NCBI RefSeq assembly: GCF_003952725.1
Contig: NZ_CP032509.1
Location: 2,690,001 to 2,754,000 of the forward strand
From: Georhizobium profundi
GTDB taxonomy: Bacteria; Pseudomonadota; Alphaproteobacteria; Rhizobiales; Rhizobiaceae
Reading direction: 5' to 3'
Length of the DNA: 64,000 nucleotides
Under the pieces are notes generated by a model. It was given only the letters and a program-made list of their open reading frames with translations. It made no database searches and was not told the origin of the DNA. Position 1 is the first letter of the stretch. Every line of letters begins with the position of its first letter. Of the stretch, positions 48,458-55,925 are shown piece after piece. Made by a program: the position numbers and the translations under genes.

Positions 48458-49951
48458 ATGCCCATTTCAAGTTCGACCCTCGTCCGTACGACGGCAGCTC
48501 TTATGCTGGCCGGACTTGCCGCGTTGCTCGTCATCGTCGGCATGAGCCTTTGGCTCGGCAATCGAAGCCAGGACCATTTCAATGAGGTTCTGGCCGCTCG
48601 CGATCTGCGTGCAGCGACACTCGATTTCCGCACGACACTGCAGGATGCGGAGACCGGTCAGCGCGGCTATCTGCTGACCCAGGACGACAGCTATCTGGCC
48701 CCTTACAACGAAGCTCGGCAAGAGCTGGAATCGCACCGGCAGCGATTGACGACCCTTCTTCAGTCTCGCCCAAACGGCGACGCGATCTCGGCAGCAATCA
48801 ACGATGCGGCCGCCGTCAAACTGGATGAACTTGAGGAGACGGTCCGCCTCGCCCGCACCGGCGACCGTGAGACAGCCCTGGAACTCGTCCAGTCCGATAC
48901 CGGCCAGACGGCGATGAGCGAACTGCGGGAGCTGTTCACCGGCATCGTTGAGGACGCAGACCGGCGTCTTGCTGAAAGCGTCGAGCAACAGCGGGGCAGC
49001 GCGTCCGCTCTCTATTGGGTCAGCCTGATCGGCGCGCTCGTCATCATAGCCGTCGTCGGCGGTAGCGCATGGGCCGTCATCAGCTACACCCGGGAAATCA
49101 CGGAGGCGCGAAGGCTTCTGTCGTCGACGAACATCACGCTTGAAGAGCGCGTTTCCGAGCGCACCGCGGAACTTGCGCGGGCGAACGAAGAGGTTCAGCG
49201 CTTCGCCTATATCGTGACGCACGACCTCAGAGCCCCGCTCGTCAACATCATGGGGTTCACGAGCGAGCTCGAAGCCAGCATCAAGCCGATCCGGGACTAC
49301 ATGGAGCGCGGCGAGGTTGCCGGTGACGACCAGCTCGCCAACGAAGCGCATCTCGCAGCGACGGAGGATTTGCCGGAAGCCGTCGGGTTCATCCGCTCAT
49401 CGACGCGGAAGATGGATGGTCTGATCAACGCTATCCTCAAGATTTCCCGCGACGGGCGCCGACCGATCAGGGCAGAATCGATTGCGCTGACGGCCATGCT
49501 CCAGGCCAGCGCCGACGCCATCCAGCATCAGGTCGGCGAACTCGACGGCGTCATCGAAGTTGCCGACGATTTGCCGACGATCTTGTCAGACCGCATGTCG
49601 CTCGATCAGATATTCGGCAATCTGCTCGACAATGCGGTAAAGTACGCAGACGCGAGCCGGCCGTTGCGCATAAAGATCTCGGGCGAGAAGCTGATCGGAA
49701 ACCGTATCGCGATCGATGTCGCAGACAATGGCCGGGGGATCGCGGCCGACGATCACGAACGCGTCTTCGAACTGTTCCGGCGGTCCGGAGAGCAAAGCAA
49801 ACCGGGTGAAGGCATCGGCCTCGCCCATGTGAGGACCCTCGTCCGAAATCTCGGCGGCGACATCACCGTCACGTCCGAGCTCGGCAAGGGATCGACATTC
49901 AGGGTCGTTCTGGCCCGCGATATGCGTAGATTTATCGGGAGCATGCAATGA
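48458..49951 (+). CDS. CHASE3-domain sensor histidine kinase
   Basis: The 497-residue protein has a membrane segment (residues 10-32), an extracytoplasmic CHASE3-type domain (about 40-175, with FRTTLQDAETGQRGYLLTQDDSYLAPY), a second membrane segment (186-208), a coiled coil (RVSERTAELARANEEVQRF), HisKA with phosphorylatable histidine in VTHDLRAPLVN near 255, and a HATPase domain with DNAVKYADAS, VADNGRGIA and GEGIGLAHVRTLV. The layout resembles phytochrome-type kinases paired with small receivers. The next gene starts inside its last codons (ATGA). No clear ribosome-binding site precedes the ATG; the start is uncertain. Confidence 0.9.
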   Translation: MPISSSTLVRTTAALMLAGLAALLVIVGMSLWLGNRSQDHFNEVLAARDLRAATLDFRTTLQDAETGQRGYLLTQDDSYLAPYNEARQELESHRQRLTTLLQSRPNGDAISAAINDAAAVKLDELEETVRLARTGDRETALELVQSDTGQTAMSELRELFTGIVEDADRRLAESVEQQRGSASALYWVSLIGALVIIAVVGGSAWAVISYTREITEARRLLSSTNITLEERVSERTAELARANEEVQRFAYIVTHDLRAPLVNIMGFTSELEASIKPIRDYMERGEVAGDDQLANEAHLAATEDLPEAVGFIRSSTRKMDGLINAILKISRDGRRPIRAESIALTAMLQASADAIQHQVGELDGVIEVADDLPTILSDRMSLDQIFGNLLDNAVKYADASRPLRIKISGEKLIGNRIAIDVADNGRGIAADDHERVFELFRRSGEQSKPGEGIGLAHVRTLVRNLGGDITVTSELGKGSTFRVVLARDMRRFIGSMQ

Positions 49952-50394
49952 GCAGTGAAGCGAAGCCCGTCACGATCGTGATGATCGAAGACGACGAAGG
50001 CCATGCCAGACTCATCGAGAAGAACATCCGGCGCGCCGGCGTCAGCAACGAGATCATTCCATTCACCGACGGCACGAGCGCGCTTGCCCACCTCTTTGGA
50101 TCCGATGGCTCTGGCGACGTCAGCGCAAGCCGCCATCTCCTCATTCTGCTCGATCTCAATCTGCCGGACATGAGCGGCGTCTCGATCCTCGAGAAGGTCA
50201 AGGCAAACCCGAACACCAAGCGCGCACCGGTCGTGGTGTTGACGACGACCGACGACGAGCGCGAGATTCAGCGCTGCTACGATCTCGGTGCCAACGTCTA
50301 CATTACCAAACCCGTGAACTATGAAGGCTTCGCCAATGCGATCCGCCAGCTTGGGTTGTTCTTCTCGGTGATGCAGATCCCCGAAAGTGCCTGA
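49948..50394 (+). CDS. Single-domain response regulator (Rcp1-like receiver)
   Basis: The 148-residue protein is a lone receiver domain. It has the acidic pocket IEDDEG, phosphoacceptor aspartate 69 in LILLDLNLPDMSG, the switch threonine in VVVLTTTDDE (near 99-101) and lysine 121 in YITKPV. No output domain follows. The insertion GSDGSGDVSASRH before the acceptor strand is typical of the Rcp1 class that accepts phosphate from phytochrome-like kinases. It overlaps the upstream kinase gene by four bases and shares one base with the next gene, so the three are translationally linked. Confidence 0.92.
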   Translation: MSSEAKPVTIVMIEDDEGHARLIEKNIRRAGVSNEIIPFTDGTSALAHLFGSDGSGDVSASRHLLILLDLNLPDMSGVSILEKVKANPNTKRAPVVVLTTTDDEREIQRCYDLGANVYITKPVNYEGFANAIRQLGLFFSVMQIPESA

Positions 50395-51425
50395 TGATGG
50401 CTTCCCGGCCGACGCGCGTTCTCTACATCGATGACGATCCCGGACTGGCGCGTCTGATCCAGAAGAATCTGGAGCGGCGAGGCTATGAGGTGGAGCGTGC
50501 CGACAAGGCCAGTGCCGGCCTGGAGCGGATCCGTGCCGGCGGCATCGATGTCATCGGTCTCGACCACTATCTCGATAGTGGAACGGGTCTGGACGTGCTC
50601 GCCGAACTCGCCAGCATCGAACACGCGCCGCCGGTCGTCTACGTCACGGGCTCGGCGGAAACTGCTATCGCCGTCGCGGCGCTGAAGGCAGGCGCTTTCG
50701 ACTACGTCACCAAAAGCGTGTCGGAAGACTTCCCCGAGCTCCTTGCAAGCGCGATCGATCAGGCGGTCGAGCGCGCACGGCTGATGCGCGCCAAGGAGCG
50801 CGTCGAAGCTGAACTGCGCGAGGCCAAGGAGCGCGCGGAGCTGCTGCTCAGCGAAGTGAACCACCGCGTGGCGAACAGTCTCGCAATCGTCGGGGCGCTG
50901 ATCCGCATGCAGGCCAACAGCCTGAGCGAGCCCGCCGCCAAGAATGCGTTGATCGAGACCCAGGCCCGCATCTCCGCCATCGCCGGCGTGCACAAGCGCC
51001 TCTACACATCCGACGACGTGCGCTTCGTCGATATCGGCGAGTATCTGACGACACTCGTCAAGGAACTGGACATGTCGCTCGCCTCGAGCGCCCGGCTCAG
51101 GATCCGTATGGATGCAGTGCGGGTGCCGACCGACATGGCGATCTCCATCGGCATCATGACTGCAGAGCTCGTGACCAACGCGCTGAAATATGCCTATGCC
51201 GAGGGCGTGAAGGGCGAAGTGCGCGTGTTCCTCGACGCCATCCCGGATGGCGCCGTGCTCGTCGTAGAAGACGACGGCGTGGGCTGGGACGGGACCAGCC
51301 AGAGCACCAAGGGCACAGGGCTCGGCACGCGCCTGGTCAATTCCATGGCCGCCAATCTCGGTGCGACGCTGACTTACGAGCTGCAGCATCCCGGCACCCG
51401 CGCCAAGGTGACTTTGGGGATTTAG
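50394..51425 (+). CDS. Hybrid receiver-HisKA_2 sensor histidine kinase
   Basis: The 343-residue protein reverses the common order: an N-terminal receiver (acidic IDDDPG, acceptor aspartate 57 in GLDHYLDSGTG, threonine 85, lysine 107) joined by a coiled coil to a HisKA_2/HWE-like kinase with the histidine at 157 in LLSEVNHRVANSLAIVGAL and a HATPase part with TAELVTNALKYAYAEG and DDGVGWDG. No membrane segment is present, so it is cytoplasmic. HisKA_2 kinases often feed the alphaproteobacterial general stress response (PhyR), but no phyR lies in this window. Confidence 0.9.
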   Translation: MMASRPTRVLYIDDDPGLARLIQKNLERRGYEVERADKASAGLERIRAGGIDVIGLDHYLDSGTGLDVLAELASIEHAPPVVYVTGSAETAIAVAALKAGAFDYVTKSVSEDFPELLASAIDQAVERARLMRAKERVEAELREAKERAELLLSEVNHRVANSLAIVGALIRMQANSLSEPAAKNALIETQARISAIAGVHKRLYTSDDVRFVDIGEYLTTLVKELDMSLASSARLRIRMDAVRVPTDMAISIGIMTAELVTNALKYAYAEGVKGEVRVFLDAIPDGAVLVVEDDGVGWDGTSQSTKGTGLGTRLVNSMAANLGATLTYELQHPGTRAKVTLGI

Positions 51426-51598
51426 CCCCGTCTACCTCAACTTTGCCAGAAACGATCACGCTGATCTCACGCAGAGACCTCATTGGCGTGAGTTGTGCGC
51501 GACAAAAACGCGCGCAGTGTTGTTTCGACAGTGATCGGCAACTCGTGTGGATTGGCCCTCACCGCCCGCTGAGGCGGCAACCCCTGGGAGCCACCACC

Positions 51599-51994
51599 AT
51601 GAAGACGATCCTGACAACGACTGCCCTCACCCTCATGCTTGCCATGCCGGCCTTCGCACAGAGCGGTTCGGATCTCACCTGCGCCGATTTCCTTGCGCTC
51701 GACGAGGCGGGACAGATGGCTGCCGTCGAGGCGCTTCACAGCGACGACATGATGGCCGACGACATGGCTTCTGATGACATGGCCGCTGACGATATGGCTG
51801 CCGACGACATGGCCGCAGATGACATGGCTGCTGACGACATGGCTGCCGATGACATGGCTGCCGATGACATGGCGTCCGATGACATGGCGTCCGACGATAT
51901 GGCCGCTGATGACATGGCTGCAGACGCAACCGTTGCCAGTGTCACGACCGCCTGCGCCGACGCACCCGACAGCATGATTTCGGACACGATGTAA
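51599..51994 (+). CDS. HdeA-like periplasmic protein with DDMA pentapeptide repeat
   Basis: The 131-residue product has a signal peptide (residues 1-20, ending AFA). The short mature parts on either side, SDLTCADFLALDEAGQMAAV and VTTACADAPDSMI, resemble the two halves of HdeA/HdeB acid-stress proteins, including the paired cysteines (near residues 27 and 119) that form their disulfide. Between them are twelve copies of a five-residue unit (A/S)DDMA, all acidic and methionine-rich, where HdeA has a helical hairpin. I place the start at the ATG with the signal peptide. The HdeA link is tentative; the repeat is certain. Confidence 0.75.
   Translation: MKTILTTTALTLMLAMPAFAQSGSDLTCADFLALDEAGQMAAVEALHSDDMMADDMASDDMAADDMAADDMAADDMAADDMAADDMAADDMASDDMASDDMAADDMAADATVASVTTACADAPDSMISDTM
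51740..51919 (+). repeat. 15-bp tandem repeat, 12 units
   Basis: Twelve in-frame units of about 15 bases (consensus GCTGATGACATGGCT, with third-position variation) encode the DDMA pentapeptides. The first unit is degenerate (SDDMM), and three later units have serine in place of the first alanine. Length variation by slippage between strains would not shift the frame. It is a coding repeat, not a CRISPR array. Confidence 0.95.
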
Positions 51995-52014
51995 GCATCG
52001 CCGCATGCATTGGA

Positions 52015-52045
52015 GCCGGGTGACCCGCGACAGGCGTCACCCGGC
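52015..52045 (+). terminator. Possible terminator or attenuator after the HdeA-like gene
   Basis: GCCGGGTGAC, 11-base loop, GTCACCCGGC form a perfect 10-bp stem starting 21 bases after the stop. There is no T-run, and the cytochrome b gene begins 23 bases later, so it may only partly stop transcription. Confidence 0.5.
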
Positions 52046-52067
52046 GCAACCCGCCCGGAGCGCCGCC

Positions 52068-52907
52068 ATGTCTGCAAACGAGTTTTCACCGCCGATCGCA
52101 GATGGGCCGATCGTCGTTCGCCGTCACCGACTTTCGACGCGGCTGTGGCATTGGACGAATGTGGTCGTCTTTCTTGTCATGCTGATGAGCGGATTGATGA
52201 TCTTCAACGCTCATCCCCGCCTCTACTGGGGCGATTACGGTGCGAATCCCGACCCCGCATGGCTGCAGATCGGCGCGGAGCAGGAGCGCGGCTATCTGCG
52301 CGTCGGCACCCTTCAGGTCGACACGACGGGCGTTCTGGGTCGCTGGCAGAATGCCGAAGGCGCCTGGCAGAACCGGGCCTTCCCGCATTGGGTCACGATC
52401 CCGTCCAGCTACAATCTCGCGCTTTCACGGCGCTGGCATCTGACCTTCGGCTGGCTTTTCGCAGGCGGTCTTGCGCTTTACGCGCTGATCAGTCTCGTGA
52501 ACGGCCATTTGCGGCGCGATCTGCTGCCCAAGCGTGCCGAACTGGCGCCCTCGCATCTTCTTGGTGACATCGCAGCCCATGCACGGCTCAAGTTTCCGAC
52601 GGGCGAGGCCGCGCGCCACTACAACGTGCTGCAGAAGCTCGCCTATCTGTCTGTACTGGCCGTGCTCTTGCCCGTTCTCGTGCTCACAGGCCTGACGATG
52701 TCGCCAACAATGGTTGCCGCGTGGCCCTGGCTGATCGATCTTTTCGGCGGCCGACAATCCGCACGCTCCATCCATTTCATTGCCGCATTCGCCATGGTGG
52801 CGTTCATCTTCGTCCATCTCGCCATGGTCGTGCTGGCAGGGCCTATCAACGAGGTCCGCTCCATGATCACCGGTCGCTATCGCCTGCCCCAGGAGAAAAC
52901 ACGATGA
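52068..52907 (+). CDS. Cytochrome b-type membrane subunit for a molybdopterin oxidoreductase
   Basis: The 279-residue protein has four hydrophobic segments (about residues 26-48, 130-152, 184-206, 230-255) and membrane-edge histidines suited to b-type heme: RHRLSTRLWHWTN in the first, and SIHFIAAFAMVAFIFVHLAMV in the last. This is the cytochrome b561/thiosulfate-reductase b pattern. It should pass electrons between quinones and the periplasmic enzyme of the next gene, whose start overlaps its stop by four bases (ATGA). The redox direction is unknown. Confidence 0.85.
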   Translation: MSANEFSPPIADGPIVVRRHRLSTRLWHWTNVVVFLVMLMSGLMIFNAHPRLYWGDYGANPDPAWLQIGAEQERGYLRVGTLQVDTTGVLGRWQNAEGAWQNRAFPHWVTIPSSYNLALSRRWHLTFGWLFAGGLALYALISLVNGHLRRDLLPKRAELAPSHLLGDIAAHARLKFPTGEAARHYNVLQKLAYLSVLAVLLPVLVLTGLTMSPTMVAAWPWLIDLFGGRQSARSIHFIAAFAMVAFIFVHLAMVVLAGPINEVRSMITGRYRLPQEKTR

Positions 52908-53665
52908 CCACTCTTCTTTCCAGGCGCCGGCTTATCACGGGTGCTGCGCTCACCGGCTCTGCAATGGCGTTGTCAGGCTGCGATGCACTCGGCCAAAGCC
53001 CGGCGTTCCGCCAGTTTCTCTCGGGCGGCGAATGGCTGAGCTACCGCATTCAGAGGTTCATCGTCGGTGACGCCCTGGCGCGTGAGTATCCGCCCGAGGC
53101 GCTGTCGCCGACATTCCGCATGAACGGCAATACGCGGCCGGAAAGCGCGGAATGGGAGCGCTACGCAGCTTCGGGTTTTTCAGACTATCGCCTCCGCATC
53201 GATGGGCTCGTGGCGCGGCCGCAATCCATTTCGCTCACCGAGCTTCGCGCCCTGCCCGCCCGCACCCAGATCACCCGACATGACTGCGTGGAAGGCTGGA
53301 GCGCGATCGGCAAATGGACGGGCGCGCAGCTTGGTCCGTTGCTCGAGCGTGCGGGGCTCGCGCCCAACGCCCGCTACATCGTCTTCCACTGTGCGGATGA
53401 CTTTCGCGGGACGCCCTATTACGAGAGCATCGACCTCGTCGAAGCCTTTCATCCGCAGACGATCCTTGCCTACGACATGAATGACGGCGACTTACCCATG
53501 GGCCACGGTGCGCCGCTGCGTCTGCGGGTGGAACGTCAACTCGGTTACAAGCACGCGAAGTTCGTCATGCGCATCGAAGCCGTGGAGAGCCTCGAACGGA
53601 TCGGCCAGGGTCGTGGCGGTTTCTGGGAAGATGCCGGCGCTTACGAGTGGTATGCGGGCATCTGA
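52904..53665 (+). CDS. Sulfite-oxidase-family molybdopterin oxidoreductase, Tat-exported
   Basis: The 253-residue protein has a twin-arginine signal (SRRRLITGAALTGSAMALSGC) followed by cysteine 26 in a lipobox-like LSGC, so it may be a Tat-exported lipoprotein. The catalytic core keeps the molybdenum-ligand cysteine 128 in TRHDCVEGWSAIGKW, then FHCADDFRGTPYYESIDL and NDGDLPMGHGAPLRLRV, the family's cofactor-binding stretches. It resembles MsrP/YedY but pairs with a different cytochrome b. The substrate could be an oxidised sulfur compound; this is not shown. Confidence 0.9.
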   Translation: MTTLLSRRRLITGAALTGSAMALSGCDALGQSPAFRQFLSGGEWLSYRIQRFIVGDALAREYPPEALSPTFRMNGNTRPESAEWERYAASGFSDYRLRIDGLVARPQSISLTELRALPARTQITRHDCVEGWSAIGKWTGAQLGPLLERAGLAPNARYIVFHCADDFRGTPYYESIDLVEAFHPQTILAYDMNDGDLPMGHGAPLRLRVERQLGYKHAKFVMRIEAVESLERIGQGRGGFWEDAGAYEWYAGI

Positions 53666-53668
53666 CGA

Positions 53669-54517
53669 CTAGGGTTGTTCGGCGCATTCCTTGGCGTCGA
53701 ACACTTCCAGGCCGGCGAGCGTACCGCGCAGCGCGAAGTCGCCGTAGTCCATTTCCAGGTCGCGGGTCAGTCCGTTCTCGTAAAGCTTGAACGAGATCTG
53801 ATACTCCGGCACTTCATCACCGCTTTCCGCTTCGTTGAAATAGGCGATCGTTACTGGCCAGGCGGTGTCGTTGGCGAAGGGGCCAGCCTGCTTCGCTTCG
53901 GCATCCTGGGCGCTCGGCTCCCGTGGTTCGCCGATGACCGTCGTCGTCAACATGATCTTGTCGCCATCGTCCGACCCATCATAGATGTGCGACTGGTAGA
54001 AGCGCTCGCCGGCTTTCGCTTTTGCGATCAGCTCGATCATGTGATCGGTCGGAAACAGCGCACGATCGAGCGCCAGCGATATCTGCTGGGGAGCTTCCAT
54101 CTCGACATCGATGGCATCATCCGTGCGGCGGGCCGAACCTCGCGTCTCGCTGTCGAGCGTATCGTCCACGAAGGAGCGATTGACGAATTCGAAGGTGCCG
54201 GCGCGCAGATCCTCGTAGGTCGTCGTCTGCTGGTCGGTGACCCGGGAAAATTCATCGGTGTCGATTCGCGTCACGAATCGAAAGTTCACGGTGAAGCCAT
54301 CGCAGGCCGAACCGTTCATTTCGTAGACCATGCGGCCATAGACGCCTGAAATGCCGGATCTCTCTTCCGAGTTGGCCAGTTCCAGATCATAGACGGCGCG
54401 ATGCGGAACGAGCGCTGCGGCACCTGCCGGCTGCGCAATGCTGAGCGCAGTGGTCGAAAGCAGCCCCGCCAGTGCCGCAGCTGATCCAAATGCCATACGA
54501 CCGGCAAATCCCAACAT
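53669..54517 (-). CDS. eipB: Cell envelope integrity protein EipB (DUF1849)
   Basis: The 282-residue product has a signal peptide (to about residue 33) and the DUF1849 fold: LVPHRAVYDLELANSEERSGISGVYGRMVYEMNGSACDGF and C-terminal LEVFDAKECAEQP. The two cysteines in these stretches match the conserved disulfide reported for EipB of Brucella, a periplasmic spiral beta protein needed for envelope integrity. It is convergent with the molybdopterin oxidoreductase gene, with only three bases between them. The family occurs almost only in Hyphomicrobiales, which supports the taxonomic placement. Confidence 0.9.
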   Translation of the reverse strand: MLGFAGRMAFGSAAALAGLLSTTALSIAQPAGAAALVPHRAVYDLELANSEERSGISGVYGRMVYEMNGSACDGFTVNFRFVTRIDTDEFSRVTDQQTTTYEDLRAGTFEFVNRSFVDDTLDSETRGSARRTDDAIDVEMEAPQQISLALDRALFPTDHMIELIAKAKAGERFYQSHIYDGSDDGDKIMLTTTVIGEPREPSAQDAEAKQAGPFANDTAWPVTIAYFNEAESGDEVPEYQISFKLYENGLTRDLEMDYGDFALRGTLAGLEVFDAKECAEQP

Positions 54518-54632
54518 TCATTTCTCCTAGCAAAACCTGACACATGTTACAGGATGCCTCGGGGCAAAAGCGAGGCGCTTGACGCCGTGCCCCCATAAGA
54601 CATCTTAGGCGCAGAAAAACGGGTGTATCTTC

Positions 54633-55100
54633 ATGGCCAACACGATTGCCGAACGACTTACAGAACGCGGGATCGATCTTCCGCAGGCGGCTGCTCCAGC
54701 TGCCAATTATGTTGCTTGGGTGATCGCTGGAGACATGCTGTACATTTCCGGCCAGCTGCCCCTGGAGAACGGGCATCTCGCCTATACGGGCCATCTCGGC
54801 CACGATCACAAGGTGCTGGCGGGCCAGGCGGCAGCCGAGCTTTGCGCCATCAACGTTCTGGCACAGGCAAATTCGGCGCTTGGTGGTGATCTGGAGCGGA
54901 TCGTGCAGCTGGTTCGGATCACGGGCTATGTCGCGTCGATGCCGGACTTCGTCGAGCAGCACCTCGTCGTCAACGGCGCGTCCGATCTTTTTGCGGCAAT
55001 CCTCGGAGACAAGGGCAAGCATGCGCGTGCCGCGGTCGGCACGGCCTCGCTGCCGCTCAATGCGGCCGTCGAGGTTGACGCCATCTTCCAGATCGCCTGA
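54633..55100 (+). CDS. YjgF/YER057c/UK114 (Rid) family protein lacking the RidA arginine
   Basis: The 155-residue protein has the chorismate-mutase-like fold of the Rid superfamily, with VAWVIAGDMLYISGQLPLENGHL near residue 27 and a C-terminal SLPLNAAVEVDAIFQIA. Where RidA has its catalytic arginine (ARLP), this protein reads ASLP, so it is unlikely to have the imine deaminase activity of RidA and fits an uncharacterised Rid subgroup. The product has no signal peptide. It begins a plus-strand series with GDPD 30 bases downstream. Confidence 0.88.
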   Translation: MANTIAERLTERGIDLPQAAAPAANYVAWVIAGDMLYISGQLPLENGHLAYTGHLGHDHKVLAGQAAAELCAINVLAQANSALGGDLERIVQLVRITGYVASMPDFVEQHLVVNGASDLFAAILGDKGKHARAAVGTASLPLNAAVEVDAIFQIA

Positions 55101-55130
55101 TTTCTCTCAACGACGAGCCGCAGAACACCT

Positions 55131-55862
55131 ATGCAGACGCTTGCCTGGCTGACTGAACATCCCATCGCCCATCGCGGCTATCACGACCTCAACCGCACCA
55201 TCTGGGAAAATACGCTTGCCGCATTCGAGCGGGCGGTGGAGGCCGGCTTCGCCATCGAGTGCGACCTCCATCTTGCAGCAGACGGCGTTCCGGTCGTTTT
55301 TCATGACGATACGCTGGAGCGGCTTTGCAGCCTGCCCGGGCGGACCCGCGACAGGCTTTCGACGGAGCTGGCGCTCTTGACCGTGGGTGGCACCAGGGAG
55401 CGGATCCCGACGTTCAAGCAGCTGCTTGCGCTGGTCGCCGGGCGTGTTCCGCTCGTCGTGGAGCTGAAAGGCTGCGAAGGTGACGACGACGATTTCGCCG
55501 GCGCGGTTCTCGAAGACCTCGAAGGCTACGAAGGACCAATTGCCCTGATGTCGTTCGACCACTGGCTCCTCCGCGATCTGAAGGCACTCGAATGCCCCTA
55601 CCCGCTCGGCCTGACGGCTGAAGGTCAGCGAACCGAAGACCTGCAGCGGCACGAAGATGCGATGCGGCTCGGGCTCGATTTCGTATCCTATTGCGCGTTC
55701 CATCTGCCGAACCCGTTCATCGATGGCGTGCGGGAAAGCGGTAAGCCGGTCATCACGTGGACGGTCCGCGACGAGGAGGCGCTTCATCACAGCATGCGCC
55801 ATGCGGATCAGATCACCTTCGAGGGCTTCGATCCGCGCAGCGTGGCTTCATCCGCAAGCTAG
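55131..55862 (+). CDS. Glycerophosphodiester phosphodiesterase
   Basis: The 243-residue protein is a cytoplasmic GDPD with no signal peptide. It keeps the catalytic set: IAHRGYHD near residue 12 (HRG), ENTLAAFERAVEAGFAIECDLHLAADGVPVVFHDDTLER (glutamate, aspartate and HD) between 26 and 64. It frees sn-glycerol 3-phosphate from deacylated phospholipids. It follows the Rid gene by 30 bases and precedes the FemAB-like gene by 63, all on the same strand. Confidence 0.92.
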   Translation: MQTLAWLTEHPIAHRGYHDLNRTIWENTLAAFERAVEAGFAIECDLHLAADGVPVVFHDDTLERLCSLPGRTRDRLSTELALLTVGGTRERIPTFKQLLALVAGRVPLVVELKGCEGDDDDFAGAVLEDLEGYEGPIALMSFDHWLLRDLKALECPYPLGLTAEGQRTEDLQRHEDAMRLGLDFVSYCAFHLPNPFIDGVRESGKPVITWTVRDEEALHHSMRHADQITFEGFDPRSVASSAS

Positions 55863-55925
55863 GCGGGCCTTAAAATCGCCAGGCGGCGCACTACCTTTCT
55901 CGCACATGCGAATATGGGGAACGCG

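Noticed and set aside
51740..51919. Tandem repeat considered as a CRISPR array
   Set aside because: The units are contiguous 15-base coding repeats with no spacers; they translate in frame as a pentapeptide repeat in a protein with a signal peptide.
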